This document shows, one piece after another, positions 57,867 to 64,000 of a stretch of 64,000 nt of DNA. A model generated the notes under the pieces. It was not told where the DNA came from. It was given only the letters and a program-made list of their open reading frames with translations, and ran no database searches. A program made the position numbers and the translations under genes. How positions within the stretch are numbered: the stretch's first letter is position 1; each line of letters begins with the position of its first letter. Source of the stretch: Myxococcus sp. CA023 (GTDB lineage: Bacteria > Myxococcota > Myxococcia > Myxococcales > Myxococcaceae); contig NZ_JAAEAH010000019.1 of NCBI RefSeq assembly GCF_010998615.1, positions 43,535 to 107,534 on the forward strand, read 5' to 3'.

Positions 57867-57887
57867 GGTGGAGTCCGGGGGCCGTCG

Positions 57888-58910
57888 TCAAATGGCGGGC
57901 GTCATCGTGTTGAGCTGGTGCTCCAGGTCCAGGGCTTCGCGACGCACGCGCATGTCCAGGTAGAAGAGCGCGCAGAAGACGAAGTTGATGGGCGTGAAGA
58001 AGGACTGCGCCACCGTCTGCAGCAGCTCCACCGGGACGAGCAGCAGCTGCGGCGTGCGGGCCATGGTCCCCGGGTCGAAGGGGCTGCCGTAGGGCATCAT
58101 CACCAGCCACGAGGGCAACCCGGAGACGAGCTGGACGGAGATGAGGATGAGACTCACCACGGTGAAGAGAATCATTGCCCGCACCATCACCCGTCCCATG
58201 AAGCCCGGCTCCACGCGGCCCGACAGGAGCTGACCGGAGCGCCGGAACGTCTCCCAGGCGCCCAGGTCCTCCATGGCCAGCACCGGGGGCACCAGCAGGA
58301 AGCGCAGCATGTACCAGAGCGCCGCGGCCAGCAGTCCCAGGCACGCGAGCACCGTACCGACCACGCCCAGCACGACGGCCAGGGTGTTGGAACCGGAGGC
58401 CACTCCGACGGCGATGCCGATGACCGCGAGGATGAGCCCGGGCACCATGAGCGCCATCGTCACCAGCGCGGACCAGCCGAGCGACAGCAGGTACACCCCG
58501 GTCAGCGTGCCCAGCCGCGAGAAGCTCCGGCGCAGTGCATCCGCGGGGCGGACCGGCTCTCCCAACTGGGCGGTCAGGACGTAGCGGGACGCGGCCAGGG
58601 TGGCCAGCCAGTACGCCCAGACGAGGAACAGGAACAGGCCCATCCACAGCGCGATGGTGATGCTCGCTTGCGGCAGAATGACCGCCGGGTCCAATTGGGC
58701 GCGCGACTCCGCGTCTCCCATGTAGAGCAGCGGCGCTAATCGCTGACCAATCACCAACGTCGCCTTGGTCACGATGTAGTTCACCAGCGTGAAGCCGAAG
58801 CTCAGCAGGAAGAGGGGCTTCAGGTGGGAGCGCCAGAAGGTGGCGGCACGGTCAATCATCTCCCCCATGGCGAGGGGGCGCAGCGCGGCGGCAGCGGGAG
58901 TGGAGCTCAC
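57888..58910 (-). CDS. multi-pass membrane protein
   Basis: A 340-residue integral membrane protein with about six or seven helices (e.g. PLFLLSFGFTLVNYIV, ALWMGLFLFLVWAYWLATLAA, LALLAAALWYMLRFLLVPPVLAM, VMVRAMILFTVVSLILISVQLV). The LVPPVLAMEDLGAWETFRRSGQLL block resembles the DUF975/glycerophosphodiester-membrane-domain proteins. It shares its start with the end of thiE (GTGA). ATG 58868 is an alternative start. It is likely to work with the DUF4129 and DUF4350 proteins encoded after it. Confidence 0.6.
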   Translation of the reverse strand: MSSTPAAAALRPLAMGEMIDRAATFWRSHLKPLFLLSFGFTLVNYIVTKATLVIGQRLAPLLYMGDAESRAQLDPAVILPQASITIALWMGLFLFLVWAYWLATLAASRYVLTAQLGEPVRPADALRRSFSRLGTLTGVYLLSLGWSALVTMALMVPGLILAVIGIAVGVASGSNTLAVVLGVVGTVLACLGLLAAALWYMLRFLLVPPVLAMEDLGAWETFRRSGQLLSGRVEPGFMGRVMVRAMILFTVVSLILISVQLVSGLPSWLVMMPYGSPFDPGTMARTPQLLLVPVELLQTVAQSFFTPINFVFCALFYLDMRVRREALDLEHQLNTMTPAI

Positions 58911-59584
58911 GGGGTGCGCAGCATAGCCTGCCCGGCGCACGCGGCCAGCAGGCTCCGAGCCGCCGCCGTCGGGTCGTCGGCCTCCAGGACGGACGAGATG
59001 ACCGCGAAGCCCGCCGCGTCCGGCAGCGTCACCGCGCGCGCGGGGGTGATTCCGCCCAGGGCCAGCGCGGGGCAGGGCAACGCCGCGGCCAGGGCGCTGA
59101 ACCCCTCCGGCCCGAGGGAAGGCCGTGTGTCTCCCGGCTTGGAACCGGGAGCGAACACCGGGCTCACCAAGGCGAGGTCCGCGCCTCGGGCCGCATGGGC
59201 CTCCGCCACGTCGTGCACGGCGGCGCTGATCCACCTCCCGGCGGGAAGGTGCGGGCGGACGTCCATGGGGGAAGGGCCATGGGCGGGAAGGTGGACATGG
59301 GCGCCGACGAGCAGCGCCACGTCGACACGCCCATTGATGAAGAGCGGGTTGCCACGTGGGTGGCACAACGCGGCCAGCTCTCGCGCCTCGTCGAGGAAGC
59401 GTCGCCCGGTGGCCTCGGGGTGGCGGTGCTGGACGGCCACCTCGGGCCCGGCGTCGAGCGCCCGGGTGAGCGCCCACCTCAGCCGTTCGGACGGCAGGCG
59501 CCAGTCGGTGATGACGACGAGCCGGGGAAGGGTGGAAGGCACCACCGTACGCCCCCGGCCGTCAGTGGTGGACGAGCCCGTCAA
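58907..59584 (-). CDS. thiE: ThiE/TenI-like thiamine phosphate synthase
   Basis: A 225-residue TIM-barrel enzyme that joins the thiazole and pyrimidine parts of thiamine. It has [14 protein letters not shown] at the start, [25 protein letters not shown] (about 78-102), [13 protein letters not shown] (about 138-150) and [10 protein letters not shown] (about 173-182). The phosphate-grip segment that usually reads VQLREKD is VQHRHPEA here, so activity on pyrimidine pyrophosphate is less certain, though the thiSG context argues for ThiE. Start overlaps thiG by 22 bases; GTG 59545 is an alternative. Confidence 0.75.
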   Translation of the reverse strand: MTGSSTTDGRGRTVVPSTLPRLVVITDWRLPSERLRWALTRALDAGPEVAVQHRHPEATGRRFLDEARELAALCHPRGNPLFINGRVDVALLVGAHVHLPAHGPSPMDVRPHLPAGRWISAAVHDVAEAHAARGADLALVSPVFAPGSKPGDTRPSLGPEGFSALAAALPCPALALGGITPARAVTLPDAAGFAVISSVLEADDPTAAARSLLAACAGQAMLRTP

Positions 59585-60347
59585 TCGGGCTGGACGCGGA
59601 GCCGTAGGCCTTTCGCGGGATGCGGCCCGCCAGATACGCGTCGCGGCCGGCCTCCACCGCCTTCTTCATGGCCACGGCCATGCGCACCGGGTCCTGCGCG
59701 CCGGCGATGGCGGTGTTCATCAGCACCGCCTCCACGCCCAACTCCATGGCGATGGCAGCGTCGGACGCCGTGCCCACGCCCGCGTCCACGATGACGGGGA
59801 CCTTCACCGTCTCCAGGATGAGGCGGATGTTGTGCGGATTGCGGATGCCCAGGCCGCTGCCGATGGGCGCCGCCAGCGGCATCACGGCCGCGCAGCCCGC
59901 GTCCTCCAGCTTGCGGGCGGTGATGGGGTCGTCGCTGGTGTACGGCAGCACGGTGAAGCCCTCCTTCACCAGGATGCGGGCCGCCTTCACCGTCTCCTCG
60001 ACGTCCGGGTAGAGCGTCTTCTCGTCGCCGAGCACCTCGAGCTTCACCCACTTGCTCATGCCCAGCTCCTCGGCGAGCCGGCAGGTGCGGACCGCGTCAT
60101 CCGCCGTGTAGCAGAGCGCCGTGTTGGGGAGCAGGCGCAGGCGGTTGCGGTCAATCCAGTTCATCAGCGACGCCTCGCCCGTGGCCTTGAGGTCCAGGCG
60201 GCGCACGGCCACGGTCACCATCTCCGTGCCGGAGGACTCGTGGCAGCGCTTCATGATGTCGTGGCTGGGATACTTCCCCGTGCCGAGGATGAGCCGGGAG
60301 CTGAACGTCACTCCGGCGATGGTGAAAGGCTTGTCCTGGATGCTCAT
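59562..60347 (-). CDS. thiG: ThiG thiazole synthase
   Basis: Makes the thiazole phosphate of thiamine from deoxyxylulose phosphate, dehydroglycine and ThiS thiocarboxylate. Of 261 residues: [16 protein letters not shown] at the start, [11 protein letters not shown] (about 43-53), [17 protein letters not shown] with the Schiff-base Lys (about 100-115), [52 protein letters not shown] and [13 protein letters not shown]. Typical length. Start ATG follows thiS by 14 bases. Confidence 0.94.
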   Translation of the reverse strand: MSIQDKPFTIAGVTFSSRLILGTGKYPSHDIMKRCHESSGTEMVTVAVRRLDLKATGEASLMNWIDRNRLRLLPNTALCYTADDAVRTCRLAEELGMSKWVKLEVLGDEKTLYPDVEETVKAARILVKEGFTVLPYTSDDPITARKLEDAGCAAVMPLAAPIGSGLGIRNPHNIRLILETVKVPVIVDAGVGTASDAAIAMELGVEAVLMNTAIAGAQDPVRMAVAMKKAVEAGRDAYLAGRIPRKAYGSASSPIDGLVHH

Positions 60348-60361
60348 GTGCGGACTCCTGG

Positions 60362-60562
60362 CTAGCCGCCGCCGACGAAGGTGACGATTTCCACGCGGTC
60401 TCCCGCATGGAGGTGGTGTTCGGGGTGGCGGGCGCGGCGCACCACCTCCGCGTTCACTTCCACGGCGACGCCGGGGCCGCCCACTTGAAGCGACTCCAGC
60501 AGCGCCGAAAGGGTGGTGCCTTCCGGCACCTCGTGCGTCTCTCCGTTGACCCAGACCTGCAT
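60362..60562 (-). CDS. thiS: ThiS sulfur carrier
   Basis: A 66-residue ubiquitin-fold carrier whose C-terminus ends in Gly-Gly-Gly, the site that becomes the thiocarboxylate used by Thi[26 protein letters not shown] at the start and the closing [10 protein letters not shown] are typical. ATG 60562 is chosen over the longer frame to 60604 since the extra residues are Arg-rich and unlike ThiS. First gene of the thiS-thiG-thiE set. No TPP riboswitch was seen in the upstream region. Confidence 0.92.
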   Translation of the reverse strand: MQVWVNGETHEVPEGTTLSALLESLQVGGPGVAVEVNAEVVRRARHPEHHLHAGDRVEIVTFVGGG

Positions 60563-61124
60563 GGCCTCACGGCTCCTTGCGACGACGGGGACCTGGGCAC
60601 GCACTACAAGGGTGACTCCGCGCTGTCAACGCGCTCGCAGGCCCGTACGCCCGCTACCGTCACCGGTATACTCGGGGGCATGCTCGTGGCTTCCGGCACG
60701 AATCCAGGCGCGCGCGTACGTGTTCCAGGACATGCCGCCGCCGGGGAGTCCGGGTACCCACGCCGACGGCACAGGCGCGCGAGTGCATCGCGCGGTGGGC
60801 GCGAGAAGGCGCGCCGCTGTGCGCGGAGGCTGGCTCCGAAGTGGTGCCCGGTGACGGTGGCGTGGGCGGCGGTCTCTAGCCGTTCTTGCGGCTGGGCCCG
60901 GTATCTCCGTTTTCTGCCCTTGTTCCCTGATAGGGCAGGCAGGCGGCCATGCGCCGCGTGGTCCGCCGTGGGCCCCTAAGGCATCCGTGTGCGCCAGACA
61001 ACCCCTGTTCAAGGGCGGGGGGAGCACCCAGTTTCTGCCCAACGCCGGGGGAAACGCTCTCTCGGCCGCAAGTGAGTGAGGGGGAGAACCTTCTCCCATT
61101 TCCACGTGAAAGGAGCAGGAACAA
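60563..61124. other. 562-base region with no convincing gene
   Basis: Lies between divergent thiS and the coiled-coil lipoprotein gene. Open frames on both strands are Arg/Pro-rich shadows without family features. It must carry two promoters. No tRNA, TPP riboswitch or repeat was found by eye; the last 60 bases before 61125 contain a clear AGGAGCAGG ribosome site. Confidence 0.5.
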
Positions 61125-61724
61125 ATGCGCAAGCTCATGATGGCGGTCACTGCGGTTGCGGGTATGTCGTTGGTCGTCACTGGCTGCAGCAAGCGCGACA
61201 ACGTCGAGTCGCAGCGCCAGGACGTCGCCGAGGCTCAGGTGGAGGCGCAGCAGGAGACGGCGGAGATCCGTCAGGACGCGCGGGAGGACATCGCCAGCAC
61301 GCAAATGGAGGCCCAGGAGGACATCGCTGGGACGCAGCGTGAGGCCGCGGAAGAGGTCGCCAGCGCGCAGCAGGACGTCCAGGACGAGCGCCAGGACCTG
61401 GCCGAGGCTGATCGCCGGACGGACCTGAATGACGACATGGCCCTGGGTGGCTCCGGCGCGGCGGGTGCCACCGCTGCCGCGAGCAGCGTCAGCGGCCGCG
61501 TGCTCTCTACCGGCAACGATGAGCTGACCGTGGTCGACACCAGCAACAACAAGCAGCTCGAGCTGAAGACGAACGACCAGACGCGCATCCTGCACAACAA
61601 CCAGCCGCTGAAGCTGGATGACATCGAGGAGGGTGCCCAGGTCCGCGCCTCGTATGTCCAGGACGGTAAGGACATGGTGGTTCGCGAGCTGACCGTGACG
61701 CAGCCGGTGCAGAAGAAGAAGTAG
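61125..61724 (+). CDS. coiled-coil lipoprotein
   Basis: A 199-residue lipoprotein: signal peptide with lipobox VTGC, Cys21. Residues about 30-105 are a Gln/Glu/Asp/Ala-rich coiled coil built of near-repeats (EAQVEAQQETAEIRQDAREDI, then STQMEAQEDIAGTQREAAEEV). A Gly/Ala-rich hinge follows and then a small beta domain (about 125-195: GRVLSTGNDELTVVDTSNNKQLEL..., ILHNNQPLKLDDIEEGAQVRASY) that looks like an OB/SH3-type fold. It may span or brace the cell envelope. Role unknown. A good terminator follows. Confidence 0.75.
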   Translation: MRKLMMAVTAVAGMSLVVTGCSKRDNVESQRQDVAEAQVEAQQETAEIRQDAREDIASTQMEAQEDIAGTQREAAEEVASAQQDVQDERQDLAEADRRTDLNDDMALGGSGAAGATAAASSVSGRVLSTGNDELTVVDTSNNKQLELKTNDQTRILHNNQPLKLDDIEEGAQVRASYVQDGKDMVVRELTVTQPVQKKK

Positions 61725-61775
61725 TCAACGCGTCGAGCGCAGCGGGCGGCTCGTTTCCTCATGGACCGCTCAGGG

Positions 61776-61812
61776 ACGGCCTCCGCTTCGGTGGGGGCCG
61801 TTTCCTTTTTTC
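61776..61812 (+). terminator. factor-independent terminator after the coiled-coil lipoprotein gene
   Basis: An 11-base stem (ACGGCCTCCGC with GTGGGGGCCGT, two G-T pairs) around a TTCG loop, followed by TTCC and six T's. About 50 bases beyond the stop. Confidence 0.85.
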
Positions 61813-61869
61813 CCTGAATCCGTGCTGGGAGGTTGGAAGAGTGTGTCGGACGTGGGTGGTAGGAGGGAT

Positions 61870-61888
61870 GCGTGAGGTTTTCTCACGC
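61870..61888 (+). promoter_or_regulatory. hairpin in the leader of the kinase gene
   Basis: GCGTGAG, five bases, CTCACGC: perfect 7-base arms, about 47 bases before the kinase start. A flanking GGTTGG/CCAACC pair could extend the fold. It may affect translation or end upstream transcription. Confidence 0.35.
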
Positions 61889-61935
61889 CTTCCCAACCCA
61901 GGGGAGGACTTCCTGCTCAGGAGGCATCACCCGAG

Positions 61936-63069
61936 ATGTCCACTCACCCCCCAGAGCCACCCGCTTCAAAGCCATTCATCCTCTTCACCACCGGGGCCAC
62001 GGCGTATGAGTTGATCCGCTACCTCGGGGCACGGGGCTCCGGAGAGCTGCTGCTCGCCCGGCGGCACTATGCGGGCGTCCCCGGCGACCTCGTGCTCATC
62101 AAACGTTTGCAGGACGTCGGAGACGCGCAGGGGCGCGCGCGCCTGCGCGAAGAGGTCAAGCTGCTGATGCGGCTCAGCCACCCGGCCATCGTGCAGGTGT
62201 TCCTGGTGCGGGTGCACGAAGGAATGCCCCACCTGGTCATGGAGCACGTGGACGGAAAGTCCCTGGAGACGCTCATCAGCTACGCGGCCCTGCGGCGCCG
62301 GCCCTTCTCGGAAGCGTTCGCCGCCTACGTGGGCGCGGAAGTGGCGGATGCGCTGCACCATGCCCATACGCTGGAAGACGCCCGGGGCCGTCCGTTGGGC
62401 ATCGTCCACCGGGATGTGTCGCCGCGGAGCCTGCGTCTGGACGCGCGGGGCCATGTGAAGCTGTCTGACTTCGCCATGGCCTGGGCGAAGCTGCCGGGGC
62501 GCATCGTCACGGAGACCCATGTCGTCCGGGGCGACCTGGCCTACGCCTCACCGGAAGCGCTGGCGCGAAAGCCGCTGGACGGCCGCGCCGACCTGTTCTC
62601 CTTGGGGGTGGTGCTGCTGGAGGTGCTCACCTGTCTGCACCTGTTGGATCTGGAGGACGTGGAGCGGGCCGCGCTTGCTGCGGGGCCGCTGCCTGACGCG
62701 GAGGTGCTGCTGGCGGAGGTGCCCACCTGGCTGCCCGCGCCCTTGATGGCCGCGCGCATGGCGTGTCTGGCTCCGGCGCATGTGGAACGCGCCACCCAGG
62801 GATTGTCCCCGGCCATGCGGGCCATCCTCGGCCGGCTCTTGCGCCGGGAGCCTTCAGAGCGCTTCCAGTCCGGGCAGGAACTGGCGGACGCCCTGCGCGC
62901 CGTGTTGGCCGGTCAGGGGTACGCCTACGGACCGACCGAAGCCATGCGGGAGGCCACCCAGGTCCGCCGCGACGCCCGCTGCCGCCGGCAGATGGCGGAT
63001 GTGCTGCGGTGGGAGGACTCCGTGCGTCCGGAGGCCCCGCCGCGCACGACATCCGGGTCGGGGCCTTGA
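61936..63069 (+). CDS. Ser/Thr protein kinase with altered catalytic loop
   Basis: A 377-residue eukaryotic-type kinase without membrane helix. The glycine loop (LGARGSGE, about 30-37), ATP-anchoring Lys56 in VLIKRL, helix-C Glu in REEVKLL (about 71-77) and HRD (158-160) are present. The catalytic loop reads HRDVSPRS, so the Asn that binds metal is Ser165, and the DFG motif is DFA (178-180). It could be a weak or pseudo-kinase. The C-terminal 80 residues after the kinase domain are short and Arg-rich. Myxobacteria have many such kinases; the target is unknown. Confidence 0.85.
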   Translation: MSTHPPEPPASKPFILFTTGATAYELIRYLGARGSGELLLARRHYAGVPGDLVLIKRLQDVGDAQGRARLREEVKLLMRLSHPAIVQVFLVRVHEGMPHLVMEHVDGKSLETLISYAALRRRPFSEAFAAYVGAEVADALHHAHTLEDARGRPLGIVHRDVSPRSLRLDARGHVKLSDFAMAWAKLPGRIVTETHVVRGDLAYASPEALARKPLDGRADLFSLGVVLLEVLTCLHLLDLEDVERAALAAGPLPDAEVLLAEVPTWLPAPLMAARMACLAPAHVERATQGLSPAMRAILGRLLRREPSERFQSGQELADALRAVLAGQGYAYGPTEAMREATQVRRDARCRRQMADVLRWEDSVRPEAPPRTTSGSGP

Positions 63070-63168
63070 GGGACTGCGGGGGCGAAGGGGTCGGGGCAGG
63101 GACCTTGAGTGAGCCCTGGGACGCGGGTGGTGCTTGTTTCGCGCACGCGGGTGGGCAGACTTGCGCGC

Positions 63169-64000
63169 ATGGGTGACGTGAAAGAGTTCCACCAGCGGTG
63201 GTGCATCGCGGACGGCCATGCGGATTCCCTCATGTGGAACCGCGACCTGTGTGCACGCTCTGAAGAGGGCCATGTGGACTTCCCCCGCCTGCGGGAGGCG
63301 GGGGTGAAGCTTCAGTGCTTCACCATCGTCACCCGGGGCTTCCCCTTCATCGGAGGCTTCCCGGTGTTCGCAGCGTGGCGTGGGTGGCCCCGGGAGGCCC
63401 GGGCGAGCGAGTGGACCCGGGCGCTCTGGCAGATTGAACAGATGGCGTCCTTCTGTGCGCGCTCCGGGGATGCCGCCCGCATCACCACGACCGGCGCCAT
63501 GCTGGAGGACAACCTCGCGCAGGGGCGGCTGTCCGCGGTGTTGGGTGTGGAAGGGGGGCACGCCATCGAAGGCCAGGTGGCGCGCCTGACGGAGCTTCAC
63601 CAGCGTGGGGTGCGCTTCATGGGCCTCACCCACCTGTCCAACAACGACCTGGGCGGATCCTCCTTTCCGATGATGGGCAACCGGGGCCTCACACCGCTGG
63701 GCCGGGATGTCATGGAGGAGATGGCCCGGCTGGGCATGAGCGTGGATGTGGCGCATGCCTCGGAGTCCACCCTCAAGGACCTCTTCACTCACCCCTCGGT
63801 CCGGTTCTTCTGCTCGCACACGGGCGTTCGCGCGGCGGGCGGCGGCTGGCGCAACCTCTCCGACGAATCCCTGCGCTTCATCGCAGACAGGGGCGGGGTG
63901 GTGGGCATCATCTTCGCCCCCGTCTATCTGGGCGGTGACACCGTGGATGACGTGGTCCGGCACATCGAGCACGCCGTGGACGTCATGGGGGCTGTCTCTT
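63169..64000 (+). CDS. membrane dipeptidase (peptidase M19), partial
   Basis: The start of a zinc dipeptidase of the M19 (renal dipeptidase) family; 277 residues are visible before the right edge cuts it off. The N-terminal DGHADSLMW (about 15-23) holds the first metal ligands, LGVEGGHAIEG (about 125-135) the bridging Glu, MGLTHLSNNDLGG the next block (about 150-162), VDVAHAS the third and FFCSHTG (about 213-219) the second His ligand. Such enzymes cleave dipeptides, often with D-residues. Stands about 100 bases after the kinase gene. Confidence 0.9.
   Translation, partial: MGDVKEFHQRWCIADGHADSLMWNRDLCARSEEGHVDFPRLREAGVKLQCFTIVTRGFPFIGGFPVFAAWRGWPREARASEWTRALWQIEQMASFCARSGDAARITTTGAMLEDNLAQGRLSAVLGVEGGHAIEGQVARLTELHQRGVRFMGLTHLSNNDLGGSSFPMMGNRGLTPLGRDVMEEMARLGMSVDVAHASESTLKDLFTHPSVRFFCSHTGVRAAGGGWRNLSDESLRFIADRGGVVGIIFAPVYLGGDTVDDVVRHIEHAVDVMGAVS

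Noticed and set aside
60563..60900. Possible TPP riboswitch before thiS
   Set aside because: The conserved CTGAGA and ACCTGAT-type segments were not found on the minus strand.
60626..61201. Minus-strand 191-residue frame upstream of thiS
   Set aside because: Pro/Arg-rich, no motif, and it overlaps the start of the coiled-coil lipoprotein gene.

Overview
The window is high-GC DNA with long, tightly packed, often overlapping genes. It most likely comes from a fruiting myxobacterium of the genus Myxococcus, or a close relative. The main reason is a nine-gene run at 5.1-15.3 kb. Its order is Wza-type lipoprotein, outer-membrane barrel, chain-length protein, tyrosine kinase, initiating sugar transferase, YvcK-like protein, acyltransferase, aminotransferase, acyltransferase. 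This reproduces exoA-I, the spore-coat polysaccharide export operon of M. xanthus. A second gene set at 50.1-55.8 kb (deacetylase, Wzx flippase, hexapeptide acyltransferase, two glycosyltransferases) matches the partner locus known for the same polymer. Both sets are preceded by good sigma-54 promoter matches. No tRNA, rRNA or CRISPR array was seen.

Layout. 0-5 kb: the end of a TPR protein, DAHP synthase, two overlapping prephenate dehydratases (one fused to chorismate mutase), a GNAT enzyme, an EVE-domain protein and a small membrane protein. 5.1-15.3 kb: exoA-I. 15.4-17 kb: ccmI-like and ccmH genes of cytochrome c maturation. 17-24.6 kb: accessory single genes, namely a macrolide phosphotransferase-like protein, an acyltransferase, a 2OG oxygenase, a MarR regulator divergent from a duplicated DUF1428 protein, and a TPM-domain zinc-ribbon protein.

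24.7-31 kb is the most unusual part. A minus-strand cluster encodes a 1102-residue protein with four nearly identical 115-residue repeats and a C-terminal deaminase-like domain. A MORN/LRR protein follows it directly and is probably its immunity partner. A small helical protein and a frameshifted gene precede it. 31.4-37 kb holds a PAS histidine kinase, then a lipoprotein/outer-membrane-protein pair lying between two broken pieces of IS3-family transposase. 37.8-42.1 kb has three linked minus-strand genes, including a metzincin-like protease and a peptidoglycan-binding protein.

42.4-49.8 kb: a gluconolactonase-like gene, a zinc-ribbon membrane protein and ccmABCDEFG (minus strand), which together with ccmHI at 15-17 kb complete System I cytochrome c maturation. 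50.1-55.8 kb: the second polysaccharide locus. 55.8-60.6 kb: thiS-thiG-thiE followed by three membrane-protein genes (DUF4350/DUF4129 type). 61-64 kb: a coiled-coil lipoprotein, a degenerate-looking Ser/Thr kinase and the start of an M19 dipeptidase that runs off the window.

Family calls rest on reading motifs in the translations. No database search was possible, so names of genes, species and systems are inferred from motif and gene order.
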